The notes under the pieces were generated by a model. It was not told where the DNA came from. It saw only the letters and a program-made list of their open reading frames with translations, and did not search any database. From assembly GCF_018375725.1 (NCBI RefSeq), contig NZ_JAHACR010000003.1, positions 1-64,000 of the forward strand: DNA of 64,000 bases. Reading direction: 5' to 3'. Position 1 is the stretch's first letter. Every line of letters begins with the position of its first letter. The translations under genes were made by a program, and so were the position numbers. Source of the stretch: Burkholderia sp. GTDB lineage: Bacteria > Pseudomonadota > Gammaproteobacteria > Burkholderiales > Burkholderiaceae. Shown here piece by piece: positions 1-9,901 of the stretch.

Positions 1-2458
1 GTTCCTTCTTCTCGAATTCGAAGCCGATCTTGCCGTCCGTCTGCTTCACCAGATACGCCTTGAAGCTGCGGCCGGTGCGCGCCGACTTGAAGCCGGGCAG
101 CAGGTCGGTGCGGCCGTCGGCGAGCAGCTTGCCCATCTGCTCGCGCGTGATTTCCTGCTGAAGGATCACCTTGCCCGAGCGGAAGTCGCAGGTCTTCGGG
201 TTTGCGACCGAATGCTCGCAGACATAGCTCATCCCATGCTCGAATACGCGGCCCTTGCATTTCGGGCATGCGCCGACCGGCTCCTGCGCGGAAAAGTCCG
301 GCGCTTCGCCTTCCTCGCCGCCCTGATCCTGACCGAAGTCGAATTCGAGCTTGTAGTTCTTCGTCTCGTCGTCGAAGGACAGCTTGAGGATGGCCGAGAA
401 CGGCCGGCCCATCTTGCTGCGGAAACCGGACAGCGGGCCGATTTCCTTCTTCTGCAGCAGTTCCTCGACTTCCGGGATTTCGAACTGACGGCTGCCCGGG
501 ATCTTCGAGATCGAGAACTCGCACTTCGTGCACGCAAAGCGGCGATAGTTTTCCTTCACCTGGCCGCCGCAGTTCGGGCACGGCGTCTCCAGCGACGCGT
601 AATCGCCGGGGATCGTGTCCGAATCGTATTCTTTCGCGCGCTTGACGATCTGCTGCGTCATGCGGGCGATTTCCTGCATGAAGGTATCGCGTGCGAGGTT
701 GCCGCGTTCCATCTGCGACAACTTGTATTCCCATTCGCCGGTCAGTTCGGGTGCGGTCAGTTCCTTCACGCCGAGCCCGCGCAGCAGGGTCATCAGCTGG
801 AATGCCTTCGCGGTCGGGATCAGCTCGCGGCCCTCCCGGAGCAGATATTTCTCGCCGAGCAGCCCTTCGATGATCGCCGCGCGCGTGGCCGGCGTGCCGA
901 GCCCCTTCGCGGCCATCGCCTCCCGCAGTTCGTCGTCCTCGACCAGCTTGCCGGCGCCTTCCATCGCGGACAGCAGCGTCGCCTCCGAATAGCGCGCGGG
1001 CGGCTTGGTCGTGAGCGCGTGGGCGGCGATCTCGTCGGTCTTGACCTTCTCGTCCTTCTGCACCGGCACGAGGTTCGCGTCCGCGCCTTCGGCATCGCGG
1101 CCGTACACCTGCAGCCAGCCCGGCTCGACGAGCACCTTGCCCTCGGTCTTGAAGTGATGGCCGGCCACTTCGGTGATCCGGGTCGTCACCTTGTATTCCG
1201 CGGCCGGGAAGAACACGGCGAGGAAGCGCTTCACGACGAGGTCGTACAGCTTCTGCTCCGGCTCGGACAGCGATTTCGGCGCCTGCAGCGTCGGGATGAT
1301 GGCGAAGTGGTCGCTGATCTTCGAATTGTCGAAGATGCGCTTGTTCGGCTTCACCCAGCCCTTGTCGAGCACCTGCTTTGCGTGCGGCAGGTAGTTGTTG
1401 CTCTCCTTGAGCATCTCGAGCGTCGACTTCACGGTGCCGATGTAGTCTTCCGGCAGCGCGCGCGCGTCGGTACGCGGGTAGGTCAGCACCTTGTGCTTTT
1501 CATACAGCGCCTGCGCCAGGCCCAGCGTGTTCTTCGCGGAGAAGCCGAAGCGGCTGTTCGCTTCGCGCTGCAGGCTCGTCAGGTCGAACAACAGCGGCGA
1601 CAGTTGCGTCGACGGCTTCGATTCCTCGGTGACCGTGCCGATCTGGTCGCGGCAGGCCGCGACGATCGTTTCCGCAGCCGGCAGGCTCCACAGACGCGAA
1701 TCGCGCTTTTCGGGATCGAACTCGTCGCGCTTGAATTTGGGGTCGAACCATCGGCCTTCGTAGAATCCGGCCGCGCACGCGAATTCCGCCTTCACTTCCC
1801 AGTAGTCGCGCGGAACGAAACGGCGGATTTTTTCTTCACGTTCGACGACGATCGACAAAGTTGGCGTCTGAACGCGACCAACCGTCGTCAGGAAAAAGCC
1901 GCCGCCCTTGCTGTTGAAGGCCGTCATCGCGCGGGTGCCGTTGATCCCGACGAGCCAGTCCGATTCCGAGCGGCAGCGCGCGGCATCGGCGAGCGGCTGC
2001 ATGTCCGCGTCGCTGCGCAGGTGCGCGAAGCCGTCACGGATCGCCTGCGGGGTCATCGACTGCAGCCAGAGGCGCGAAACGGGCTGCTTCGCCTTCGCGT
2101 GCTGCGCGATCAGGCGGAAGATCAGCTCGCCTTCGCGTCCCGCGTCGCACGCGTTGATCAGGCGGTCGACGTCCTTGCGCTTCATCAGCTTGGTGAGCAC
2201 CTTGAGGCGCGATTCGCTTTTTGCGATCGGATTCAGGTCGAAATGCGGCGGAATGACGGGCAGATGCGCGAAGCTCCATTTGCCGCGCTTGACCTCGTAT
2301 TCTTCCGGTGCGGCGATTTCCAGCAGGTGGCCGACAGCCGACGAAAGGACGTACTCGTCGCTTTCATAGTATTCGTCATGCTTGGTAAAGCCGCCCAAAG
2401 CGCGCGCGATGTCGTTCGCGACAGAAGGCTTTTCCGCAATGATCAGTGCTTTGGACAT
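1..2458 (-). CDS. topB: DNA topoisomerase III (type IA), C-terminus cut by window edge
   Basis: Type IA topoisomerase, which passes single strands and decatenates replication or recombination intermediates. The reading frame starts at the ATG at 2456-2458 and stays open for 819 codons to the left edge, so the stop lies outside the window. Visible landmarks are the Toprim motif EKPSVA (residues 9-14), the acidic metal motif DAGREGE (105-111) and the active-site YPRTD with catalytic Tyr327. Two C-terminal zinc-ribbon-like Cys clusters (CPNCGG and CPKCKG) mark the end region. The N-terminal MSKALIIAEKPSVA block is typical of TopB. Only a few dozen residues should be missing. It is the last gene read on the minus strand before the window edge, with the thioredoxin gene upstream. 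Confidence 0.95.
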   Translation of the reverse strand, partial: MSKALIIAEKPSVANDIARALGGFTKHDEYYESDEYVLSSAVGHLLEIAAPEEYEVKRGKWSFAHLPVIPPHFDLNPIAKSESRLKVLTKLMKRKDVDRLINACDAGREGELIFRLIAQHAKAKQPVSRLWLQSMTPQAIRDGFAHLRSDADMQPLADAARCRSESDWLVGINGTRAMTAFNSKGGGFFLTTVGRVQTPTLSIVVEREEKIRRFVPRDYWEVKAEFACAAGFYEGRWFDPKFKRDEFDPEKRDSRLWSLPAAETIVAACRDQIGTVTEESKPSTQLSPLLFDLTSLQREANSRFGFSAKNTLGLAQALYEKHKVLTYPRTDARALPEDYIGTVKSTLEMLKESNNYLPHAKQVLDKGWVKPNKRIFDNSKISDHFAIIPTLQAPKSLSEPEQKLYDLVVKRFLAVFFPAAEYKVTTRITEVAGHHFKTEGKVLVEPGWLQVYGRDAEGADANLVPVQKDEKVKTDEIAAHALTTKPPARYSEATLLSAMEGAGKLVEDDELREAMAAKGLGTPATRAAIIEGLLGEKYLLREGRELIPTAKAFQLMTLLRGLGVKELTAPELTGEWEYKLSQMERGNLARDTFMQEIARMTQQIVKRAKEYDSDTIPGDYASLETPCPNCGGQVKENYRRFACTKCEFSISKIPGSRQFEIPEVEELLQKKEIGPLSGFRSKMGRPFSAILKLSFDDETKNYKLEFDFGQDQGGEEGEAPDFSAQEPVGACPKCKGRVFEHGMSYVCEHSVANPKTCDFRSGKVILQQEITREQMGKLLADGRTDLLPGFKSARTGRSFKAYLVKQTDGKIGFEFEKKE

Positions 2459-2651
2459 GACAGATATGTGTTGGTAGACCGGGTTCGCCGGTTTGGGATC
2501 CCTTTTACGACGGCTTTATAGCACACGGCGCCGGGACGGCGGGGCGGCGTGTAAAAAGCGGCCCATCATAGTGGGGGGCCGCAGCGGGGGCAAGCGCCCG
2601 GCGCGGCCGCCTGCACAAGTTACTGGAAATGCCCGCACCGCGGCAGCCGGC

Positions 2652-3032
2652 TCAGGCTTCGACGTCCAGCAGGTTGCGCAATTTCGGCGCATGCGTCGCG
2701 CCCGGCACGGCGGACAGGTCGGCCAGCATGCGCTCGACGATCGCCGCGTGCGGCAGCACGGTGCCGAAGAAGCGCGCCGCGTTGGCGTCCTCGATCAGGA
2801 TCGTGGGGAAATTCTCGACGTCGAGGTCGTCGAGGCGATCTGCATGCGTCTCGATGTCGATCCAGACGAAGCAAGCATCGGGGTGTGCATCGGCAAGCTG
2901 GTCGAAGGCTGAGCGGTAGGTGCGGCACGTGCCGCACCATTCGGCGCACAGACAGGCGACGAGCAGCGCATCGGGATGGCGGATGCGTTCGGCGATCCGA
3001 TCCGCATCCGTGTCGAGATTCAGCGCGGGCAT
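2652..3032 (-). CDS. thioredoxin-like protein
   Basis: 126-residue thioredoxin-fold protein with no signal peptide, so probably a cytoplasmic disulfide reductase or thiol-exchange protein. The active site reads AEWCGTCR, a WCxxC motif at about residues 32-38, and the cis-proline context NFPTILI follows near residue 80. The frame is open further upstream to 3263, but the ATG at 3030-3032 is preceded by AAGGAA at good spacing and gives a normal thioredoxin length. It sits between dprA (about 40 bp upstream) and topB, all on the minus strand, so it may be co-transcribed with dprA. The substrate is unknown. Confidence 0.85.
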   Translation of the reverse strand: MPALNLDTDADRIAERIRHPDALLVACLCAEWCGTCRTYRSAFDQLADAHPDACFVWIDIETHADRLDDLDVENFPTILIEDANAARFFGTVLPHAAIVERMLADLSAVPGATHAPKLRNLLDVEA

Positions 3033-3069
3033 GGTGTTCCTTGCATGTCGGCAGGCGGCGCGGCCGCCC

Positions 3070-4251
3070 CTATGCGCCGGAATGTAGCACGCCGTGTGCA
3101 TCGCGCGCTGGCTGCGGCGCGGATGGCGTGTCGAGCCTGGCGAAGCGCCCGCCCGGCAGGCTGGCGATGCGGCCGGCCAGTTCGAGCGCGAGGAGCGCTC
3201 CGTGCAGTGCCTCGTCGGACAGGCCGGCGCGCTCGGCCAGCCATTCGTATGTGACGGGGCCATATCCCAGTGCGGCGATGACGGATTGTTCCGCGGCTGT
3301 ATCGGCCGATGGCGGGCCTGCGTCGGCGTTCCCGGTTTCCGTCATGCCGGCCGGCCGTTCGATTGCGCCAAACTCATCGAGAATATCCTCCGGCGTCGTG
3401 GTGAGCTTCGCGCCGTCGCGGATCAGTGCGTGACAGCCTTGCGCGAGCGGCGCATGAATCGAGCCGGGAATCGCGAATACGTCGCGTCCCATTTCATTCG
3501 CGAGACGCGCGGTGATCAGCGACCCGGAGCGTGGCGCCGCCTCGACGACCAGCACGCCGCTCGCCAGGGCGGCGATCAGCCGGTTGCGCTGCGGGAAATG
3601 CGCGGCACGCGCCGGCGTGCCGAGCGGCCATTCCGACACGATCGCGCCGCGCGCGGCGATCTGGTGTGCAAGTGCACGATGCCGGGCCGGATAAACGAGG
3701 TCGGCGCCGGTGCCGATTACGGCGATCGTGCCCGCCCGGCCGTCGAGTCCGCCCTGATGCGCGGCGCCGTCGATGCCGAGCGCGAGGCCGGAGACGATCG
3801 CGAAACCGGCGTCGGCCAGATGACGGGCGAAGCGTGTCGCGTCGGCAAGGCCTTGCGGTGTTCCGTGGCGGCTGCCGACGATGGCGATGCCGTGCGTGTG
3901 CAGCAGCGCCATGCGGCCTTTTACATATAGCAACGGCGGCGGATCGTGAAGATGGAGCAGCCTTGGCGGGTAGACAGGGTCGCCGAGCGTGACGATGTGG
4001 TTGCCGGGTTCGGCGTGCCACGCGAGCGCCGTGTCCGTGCGCGCGTCCAGGTCGGCCTGCACGCTGCGCACGGCTTGCGCGGCAGCGGGGCTGCTCGCGG
4101 CGGCGATCGCGTCGTCCGGCGCTGCCAGGAGCGCGGACGGTGAGCCGAACGTGTCGAGCAGGACGCGCAGCACGGCGGTCGGCAGGCCCGCCGTGCCTGC
4201 GAGCTGAAGCCATGCGCGCAGTTCGCTGCGGGTCAGCGTACGCGGCGACAT
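3070..4251 (-). CDS. dprA: DNA-processing protein DprA
   Basis: DprA/Smf family protein that binds incoming single-stranded DNA during natural transformation and loads RecA. About 393 residues from the chosen ATG at 4249-4251 ([14 protein letters not shown]). The Rossmann-like core is clear: [11 protein letters not shown], then [16 protein letters not shown] and [11 protein letters not shown], followed by [12 protein letters not shown] and [13 protein letters not shown]. The C-terminal region ([19 protein letters not shown]) looks like the winged-helix DML1-like domain. The frame is open to 4470. A second ATG at 4294-4296 is possible and neither start has a strong ribosome binding site. It is divergent from def. 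Confidence 0.9.
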   Translation of the reverse strand: MSPRTLTRSELRAWLQLAGTAGLPTAVLRVLLDTFGSPSALLAAPDDAIAAASSPAAAQAVRSVQADLDARTDTALAWHAEPGNHIVTLGDPVYPPRLLHLHDPPPLLYVKGRMALLHTHGIAIVGSRHGTPQGLADATRFARHLADAGFAIVSGLALGIDGAAHQGGLDGRAGTIAVIGTGADLVYPARHRALAHQIAARGAIVSEWPLGTPARAAHFPQRNRLIAALASGVLVVEAAPRSGSLITARLANEMGRDVFAIPGSIHAPLAQGCHALIRDGAKLTTTPEDILDEFGAIERPAGMTETGNADAGPPSADTAAEQSVIAALGYGPVTYEWLAERAGLSDEALHGALLALELAGRIASLPGGRFARLDTPSAPQPARDAHGVLHSGA

Positions 4252-4485
4252 GAGGCATCCGTCGAACGCGACGGGCAGCGAGGCATGCGTCGCCATGTTA
4301 AAATTTTCATCATCCGAAATAAACTTGACGTGGCCGCGCGCGCAAGCGCGCAGCCGGTTGCTGGAGGCCGGTCCGCGGGCGTTGATTCCCCGCGCATCCG
4401 CCTCATCTTCATTGCATCCTGGCGGCTGCGCCAGTCGGCCGGATGGCCGATGCGCGGCAAGCCGATTCACCGATTACCGAACGCC

Positions 4486-4989
4486 ATGGCTTCGCTCAAC
4501 ATTCTTCATTACCCCGACAAGCGTCTTCACAAAGTCGCCCAGCCGGTCGACAAGGTCGACGATCGCATCCGCAAGCTCGTCGCCGATATGGCCGAGACCA
4601 TGTATGCCGCGCCGGGCATCGGTCTCGCCGCGACGCAGGTCGACGTGCACGAGCGCGTGATCGTGATCGACATTTCCGAGGAAAAGAACGACCTGCGCGC
4701 GTTCATCAATCCGGAAATTGTCTGGTCGAGCGACGCAAAGCAGGTGTACGAAGAGGGCTGCCTGTCGGTGCCGGGCATCTACGACGAAGTCGAGCGCCCC
4801 GACCGGGTGCGCGTGCGTGCGCTCAACGAGAAGGGCGAGCAATTCGAGCTGGACTGCGAAGGTCTGCTGGCCGTCTGCATCCAGCACGAGATGGATCACT
4901 TGATGGGCCGCGTATTCGTCGAATACCTGTCGCCGCTCAAGCAGAGCCGCATCAAGACGAAAATGAAGAAACTCGAACGCGCGATGTGA
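4486..4989 (+). CDS. def: peptide deformylase
   Basis: Removes the N-formyl group from nascent polypeptides; a metal hydrolase acting at the ribosome exit. 167 residues. All three family motifs are present: GIGLAATQ (residues 44-51), EGCLS with metal ligand Cys92, and QHEMDH with ligands His134 and His138 and catalytic Glu135. The frame is open upstream to 4285, but the ATG at 4486 gives the canonical N-terminus [11 protein letters not shown]. It is followed 28 bp later by fmt, so the pair that adds and removes the initiator formyl group forms an operon, the common arrangement. Confidence 0.97.
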   Translation: MASLNILHYPDKRLHKVAQPVDKVDDRIRKLVADMAETMYAAPGIGLAATQVDVHERVIVIDISEEKNDLRAFINPEIVWSSDAKQVYEEGCLSVPGIYDEVERPDRVRVRALNEKGEQFELDCEGLLAVCIQHEMDHLMGRVFVEYLSPLKQSRIKTKMKKLERAM

Positions 4990-5017
4990 CGCGCGCTCAC
5001 CCTGCCCGACCGTTTTC

Positions 5018-6001
5018 ATGACACATTCGTTGCGCGTCATTTTTGCCGGTACGCCGGAATTCGCCGCGGCGGCGCTCGCCGCGATCCATCAGGCCGGGTT
5101 TCCGGTGCCGCTCGTCCTCACCCAGCCGGATCGTCCTGCAGGGCGCGGGATGAAGCTGCAGGCGAGCGCCGTCAAGCGCTACGCCGTCGAACACGGTTTG
5201 CCGGTCGCGCAGCCGCCGTCGCTGCGTCGTGAAGGCAAATACCCTGCCGAGGCGGCGGAAGCGATCGAGCAGCTGCGCGCGACGCCACACGACGTGATGG
5301 TGGTGGCCGCGTACGGCCTGCTGCTGCCGCAGGAGGTGCTCGACATCCCGCGCGACGGCTGCATCAACATCCACGCATCGCTGCTGCCGCGCTGGCGCGG
5401 CGCCGCGCCGATTCACCGCGCGATCGAGGCGGGCGACGCCGAGACGGGCGTCACGCTGATGCAGATGGACGCCGGGCTCGACACCGGCGCGATGCTGCAC
5501 GAGGCGCGGATCCCGATCGCGCCCGCTGATACGACCGCGACGCTGCACGACAAGCTCGCCGCGGATGGCGCGCGGCTCATCGTCGATGCGCTGATTCAAC
5601 TCGAGCGCACCGGCAACCTGCCGGCGACGCCGCAGCCCGCCGAGGGCGTGACGTACGCGGAGAAGATCGGCAAGCACGAAGCCGCGCTCGACTGGCGCAA
5701 GTCCGCCGACGCGCTCGCGCGCCAGGTGCGTGCGTTCGATCCGTTTCCGGGCGGCGTCGCGATGCTCGACGGTGCCGCCATCAAACTGTGGGCGGCCGAG
5801 CCGGCGGCCGCGCGCGGCGATGCGGCGCCCGGCACGATCATCGAAGCGGGGGCGGATGGCGTTGTCGTTGCGTGCGGCACTGGGGCGCTGCGCGTGACGC
5901 AACTGCAGAAGCCGGGCGGCAAGCGCTTGCCGGTGCGCGAATTCCTGGCCGGGTCGCCGCTCGCGGCCGGCCAGCGCTTCGCGTTGCCCGACGCGTCCTG
6001 A
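5018..6001 (+). CDS. fmt: methionyl-tRNA formyltransferase
   Basis: Transfers a formyl group from 10-formyltetrahydrofolate to Met-tRNA(fMet). 327 residues, the usual length. The N-terminal formyltransferase domain begins [12 protein letters not shown] and contains the catalytic [16 protein letters not shown] block and the [15 protein letters not shown] segment. The C-terminal OB-like tRNA-binding domain starts around residue 210 ([11 protein letters not shown]). It is directly downstream of def and shares its transcription direction. Confidence 0.97.
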   Translation: MTHSLRVIFAGTPEFAAAALAAIHQAGFPVPLVLTQPDRPAGRGMKLQASAVKRYAVEHGLPVAQPPSLRREGKYPAEAAEAIEQLRATPHDVMVVAAYGLLLPQEVLDIPRDGCINIHASLLPRWRGAAPIHRAIEAGDAETGVTLMQMDAGLDTGAMLHEARIPIAPADTTATLHDKLAADGARLIVDALIQLERTGNLPATPQPAEGVTYAEKIGKHEAALDWRKSADALARQVRAFDPFPGGVAMLDGAAIKLWAAEPAAARGDAAPGTIIEAGADGVVVACGTGALRVTQLQKPGGKRLPVREFLAGSPLAAGQRFALPDAS

Positions 6002-6112
6002 CCGTCAGTAGACGCGTTCGGCCGATGACACGCAATCGGCCGAACGGCCAGGTCGCGTGGCGCGGCGGGCACGCGTAGAATTTCCCAGCGCTCAACCGGT
6101 TCCGAGGTTCCC

Positions 6113-6757
6113 ATGCTTGGCATCACGCATTTCGGTTTCTTTCTCGTTGCGGTTTTCCTGCTGAACGTCACGCCGGGGCCGGATACCGCCTATATCGTCG
6201 GCCGCAGCATTGCGCAGGGGCGCGGGGCGGGGCTGATGTCCGCGCTCGGGATATCGGCCGGCTGTTGCGTGCATGCGCTCGCGTGCGCATTCGGGCTGAC
6301 GGCGCTGCTCGCCGCATCGGCCACGGCATTCACCGTGATCAAGCTGGCCGGCGCCGCGTACCTGATCTATCTCGGTGTACGGATGATCGTCGCGAAGCAG
6401 TCCGCCGGAGCGGACGCCGCGCAGGCGGTGCCGTGCGCCACGGCGGCCAAGCCGTTGTACCAGCTGTTCCTGCAGGGCTTCTGGACGAATGTGCTGAATC
6501 CGAAGGTCGTGCTGTTCTTCGTGTCGTTCTTCCCGCAGTTCGTGTCGGCCGACAGTCCGCACAAGGTGCTTGCGTTCCTGGCGCTTGGCACGGTGTTCGT
6601 CGTGATGAGCACGATCTGGAACAGCATGGTCGCGTGGGTCGCCGGCAGCGTGACCCGGCACTTTGCAGGCAAGCCGGGCATCAGGAAATGGCTCGATCGG
6701 AGTGTCGGCGGCGCGTTCGTCGGGCTCGGCCTCAAGCTGGCGACGTCGCAGCGCTGA
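6113..6757 (+). CDS. LysE/RhtB-family amino acid exporter
   Basis: 214-residue inner-membrane protein of the LysE/RhtB translocator family, which exports amino acids or their analogues. The N-terminal membrane segment is followed by the family signature NVTPGPDTAYIVGRS (about residues 18-32). Further hydrophobic segments are visible near residues 40-65, 70-90, 115-140, 145-175 and at the C-terminus, consistent with six helices. The FWTNVLNPKVVLFFVSFFPQ stretch is also typical. The substrate cannot be read from the sequence. It sits between fmt and htpX with about 100 bp on either side and is probably its own unit. Confidence 0.88.
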   Translation: MLGITHFGFFLVAVFLLNVTPGPDTAYIVGRSIAQGRGAGLMSALGISAGCCVHALACAFGLTALLAASATAFTVIKLAGAAYLIYLGVRMIVAKQSAGADAAQAVPCATAAKPLYQLFLQGFWTNVLNPKVVLFFVSFFPQFVSADSPHKVLAFLALGTVFVVMSTIWNSMVAWVAGSVTRHFAGKPGIRKWLDRSVGGAFVGLGLKLATSQR

Positions 6758-6858
6758 GATTGAATTTTTCCGACACGCACTTATCTAACAGTTCGCTTAC
6801 AATTTTCCGCCGTGCCCGGTGAGGTGTGGTGGAATCCCCAGACGGATAAGGAGTGGGT

Positions 6859-7716
6859 ATGTTCAATTGGGTCAAAACGGCGATGCTGATGGCCGCGATC
6901 ACGGCCCTGTTCATCGTGATCGGCGGCATGATCGGCGGATCGCGTGGCATGACGATCGCGCTGCTGTTCGCGCTCGGCATGAATTTCTTTTCGTACTGGT
7001 TCTCGGACAAGATGGTGCTGCGCATGTACAACGCGCAGGAAATCGACGAGAGCACCGCGCCGCAGTTCTACCGAATGGTGCGCGACCTGGCGACGCGTGC
7101 GAACCTGCCGATGCCGCGCGTCTACCTGATCAACGAGGACGCACCGAACGCATTCGCGACCGGCCGCAACCCGGAGCACGCGGCCGTCGCTGCGACGACC
7201 GGCATCCTGCGCATCCTGTCGGAGCGCGAAATGCGCGGCGTCATGGCGCACGAGCTGTCGCACGTGAAGCATCGCGACATCCTGATCTCGACGATCACCG
7301 CGACGATGGCCGGCGCGATCTCGGCGCTCGCGAATTTCGCGATGTTCTTCGGCGGCCGCGACGAGAACGGTCGTCCGACCAACCCGATCGCCGGCATCGC
7401 GGTTGCGCTGCTTGCGCCGATCGCCGGCGCGCTGATCCAGATGGCGATTTCGCGGGCACGCGAGTTCGAGGCGGATCGCGGCGGTGCGCAGATTTCCGGC
7501 GATCCGCAGGCGCTGGCATCGGCACTCGACAAGATTCACCGCTACGCGGCGGGCATTCCGTTCCCGGCGGCCGAGGAGCATCCCGCCACCGCGCAGATGA
7601 TGATCATGAACCCATTGCACGGTGGCGGCCTGCAGAACCTGTTCTCGACGCACCCGGCCACCGAGGAACGTATCGCGCGCCTGATGGAAATGGCGCGTAC
7701 CGGCCGCTTCGAGTAA
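6859..7716 (+). CDS. htpX: membrane protease HtpX
   Basis: M48-family zinc metalloprotease of the inner membrane that degrades misfolded membrane proteins. 285 residues. Two hydrophobic segments at residues 6-24 and 32-50 precede the catalytic domain, which holds [10 protein letters not shown] (the HExxH zinc motif) and later REFEADRGG with the third zinc ligand. Two more hydrophobic stretches lie between them. I chose the ATG at 6859 over the in-frame GTG at 6853 because AAGGAG lies 6-7 bases before the ATG and overlaps the GTG spacing. Its intact motif is a useful internal contrast to the M48-like protein at 29305-30309. Confidence 0.95.
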   Translation: MFNWVKTAMLMAAITALFIVIGGMIGGSRGMTIALLFALGMNFFSYWFSDKMVLRMYNAQEIDESTAPQFYRMVRDLATRANLPMPRVYLINEDAPNAFATGRNPEHAAVAATTGILRILSEREMRGVMAHELSHVKHRDILISTITATMAGAISALANFAMFFGGRDENGRPTNPIAGIAVALLAPIAGALIQMAISRAREFEADRGGAQISGDPQALASALDKIHRYAAGIPFPAAEEHPATAQMMIMNPLHGGGLQNLFSTHPATEERIARLMEMARTGRFE

Positions 7717-7910
7717 GTACGACACGCGTCCCTTGCGCGCGACCTTCGTTGCGTCGCGCGTTCGAATCGCCCCGCATGCTCCGCGCTGCGGGGCGATTCG
7801 TTTCCGCATCTCGAAAGAGGCTGCCGGGTCACACGCTACAATGCTCGGTTTGGGATTGAGGCGGCCGCGCGGTCGCCCCGGCTCCCGCTGCCCGCCGACG
7901 CCTCGCACCG

Positions 7911-9314
7911 ATGACACGAACCCGTTCTCCCGCCAAATCTTCTTCCGCTCGTCCGGGCCGCCTGTCCGCGCTGCACCTCGCGCCCGATTCGCTTGCGTTC
8001 GCGCTCGATGCGGCCGCCCAGGCGGTCGATGCGGTCAAGCGCGGCACCGCGCTGCCGGCTGCGCTGGCCACGGTGTTCGCGGGCATGGCGTCCGGCGCGC
8101 AGAGTACGGCGCGCGGTGCCACGCAGGATGTCGCATACCGGACGATGCGCCGTCTTGGCAGCGCGGACTGGCTGATTGGCCGGCTCGTCAGCAAGGCGCC
8201 GCCCGCGCATATTCATGCGCTGCTCGCTTGCGCGATCGCGCTGCTGCTTGATCAGGCGGCCGACGCCGCGTATCCGCCGTTCACCGTCGTCGATCAGGCC
8301 GTGACCGCAATCGGCGCGCGGCGTGAGTTCATGTTCGCGAAAGGGATGGTCAATGCGGTGCTGCGGCGTTTCCTGCGCGAGCGGGACACGCTCGTCGCGG
8401 CGATGCAGGACGATCCGGTCGCGCACTGGAACTACCGCGCATGGTGGATCGATGCCGTGAAGCACGCGTGGCCGGATCATTGGCAGGCCATGCTCGCGGC
8501 GGGCGACCGGCCGGGCCCGCTGACGTTGCGCGTCAATGCACGACGCTCGACAGTCGACGCCTATCTCGAGACGCTGCGCTCGCACGGGATCGACGCGACG
8601 GCGATCGGTACGCATGCGGTGCGACTTGCCGCGCCGCTGCCGGTCGATCGCATTCCCGGCTTCGCGGAGGGTGTGGTGTCCGTTCAGGATGCGGGCGCGC
8701 AGCTTGCCGCGCAGTGGCTCGGCGCGCGCGACGGCATGCGCGTCCTCGATGCGTGCGCGGCGCCCGGCGGCAAGACCGGGCACATCCTCGAACTGGCCGA
8801 CGTGGATGTCGTTGCGCTCGAAAGCGATGCGGCACGCGCTGCGCGCATCGGCGAAAACCTTGCGCGTTTGTCACTGGCCGCGGACGTGCGCGTCGGCGAC
8901 GCCGGTGCGCCTGCTCAGTGGCACGACGGCCAGCTGTTCGATCGCATCCTTGCCGACGTGCCGTGCTCGGCGTCCGGCATCGTGCGCCGTCATCCCGACA
9001 TCCGCTGGCTGCGCCGCGCGACCGACATTCCGGCGCTCGTCGAGGAACAGCGTCGCATCCTGTCGGCGCTGTGGCCGCTCGTGAAACCGGGCGGCGAACT
9101 GCTCTACGTCACCTGCTCGATCTTCCCGGAGGAAGGCGAGCTGCAGGCGCGCTGGTTTGAAGCGGCCTGTGAAGATGCGGTACGATTGGACGCGCCCGGC
9201 CAGCTGGTGCCGCATGCTGTCCCGGGCGGGCCGACGGGGAGCGCGAGCGCGGGCTTGCCTGAACAGAACACCGATCACGACGGATTTTTCTACGCGCGGT
9301 TTCAGAAACGGTGA
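7911..9314 (+). CDS. rsmB: 16S rRNA (cytosine-967-C5)-methyltransferase
   Basis: RsmB/Sun/Fmu methylates C967 of 16S rRNA. 467 residues. An N-terminal NusB-like RNA-binding domain (about residues 30-170) is followed by the SAM-dependent methyltransferase domain with DACAAPGGKTGH (motif I). The two catalytic cysteines lie in ADVPCSASG and YVTCSIFPEEG. The stop overlaps the GTG start of the next gene (GTGA), so it is translationally coupled to the DUF4390 gene and the NtrY-like kinase behind it. The first 30 residues are a basic, Ser/Pro-rich extension. Confidence 0.95.
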   Translation: MTRTRSPAKSSSARPGRLSALHLAPDSLAFALDAAAQAVDAVKRGTALPAALATVFAGMASGAQSTARGATQDVAYRTMRRLGSADWLIGRLVSKAPPAHIHALLACAIALLLDQAADAAYPPFTVVDQAVTAIGARREFMFAKGMVNAVLRRFLRERDTLVAAMQDDPVAHWNYRAWWIDAVKHAWPDHWQAMLAAGDRPGPLTLRVNARRSTVDAYLETLRSHGIDATAIGTHAVRLAAPLPVDRIPGFAEGVVSVQDAGAQLAAQWLGARDGMRVLDACAAPGGKTGHILELADVDVVALESDAARAARIGENLARLSLAADVRVGDAGAPAQWHDGQLFDRILADVPCSASGIVRRHPDIRWLRRATDIPALVEEQRRILSALWPLVKPGGELLYVTCSIFPEEGELQARWFEAACEDAVRLDAPGQLVPHAVPGGPTGSASAGLPEQNTDHDGFFYARFQKR

Positions 9315-9901
9315 CGATCAAACACCTTTTTCCACTCCGGCTCGCGACCGTACTCATGGTCGCGCTGACGCTGTGCCTGGCCTTTGCGATGCCGGCGCGC
9401 GCCGAATCGATCGCCGTGCAGCGCGCGTCGCTGCAAGCCGACGGCAACGGCTGGAGCCTCGATGCGCGCTTCGACTTCGAGCTGAACAACAGCCTCGAGG
9501 ACGCGGTCAACAAAGGCGTGCCGCTTTACTTCACGACCGACTTCGAGTTGAGCCGCGCACGCTGGTACTGGTTCGACGAGCAACCGGTGTCCGTGTCGCA
9601 GACGATTCGCCTGTCGTTCCAGCCGCTCACGCGCGAGTACCGCGTGTCCACGGGCGGCTTGCAGCTCGGCTTCGGCACGCTGAAGGACGCGCTCTCGGTC
9701 ATCAAGCACATCACGTCGTGGCACGTGATCGACAAGAACCAGGTGCGCCCGGGCGAGGCATACACGGCCTCGGTGCGCATGCAGCTCGATACGGCGCTGA
9801 TGCCGAAGCCGTTCCAGGTCGACGCGGTCAACAACCGCGACTGGACGCTCGCGTCGGACTGGAAGCGCTTTACCTTCACGGTGGCCGAACGTGCTAAATA
9901 A
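9311..9901 (+). CDS. DUF4390 domain protein, exported
   Basis: 196-residue protein of the DUF4390 family with no known biochemical role. It has a clear signal peptide: MTIKHLFPLRLATVLMVAL, ending in AMPARA before ESIAV, so the mature protein is probably periplasmic. The rest is mainly beta-type sequence with few charged clusters. The GTG start at 9311 overlaps the rsmB stop, and its own stop region overlaps the start of the NtrY-like kinase by 11 bases. This tight coupling is the main clue that it acts with, or is co-produced with, the sensor kinase. Confidence 0.85.
   Translation: MTIKHLFPLRLATVLMVALTLCLAFAMPARAESIAVQRASLQADGNGWSLDARFDFELNNSLEDAVNKGVPLYFTTDFELSRARWYWFDEQPVSVSQTIRLSFQPLTREYRVSTGGLQLGFGTLKDALSVIKHITSWHVIDKNQVRPGEAYTASVRMQLDTALMPKPFQVDAVNNRDWTLASDWKRFTFTVAERAK

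Noticed and set aside
212..2521. Long plus-strand open frame of 769 codons opposite topB
   Set aside because: It is the antisense shadow of a clear topoisomerase III and has Arg/Leu/Ala-biased composition with no domain.
4252..4470. N-terminal extension of DprA to 4470
   Set aside because: The extra 73 residues have no family similarity and overlap the divergent def leader region; ATG 4251 (or 4296) is more plausible.
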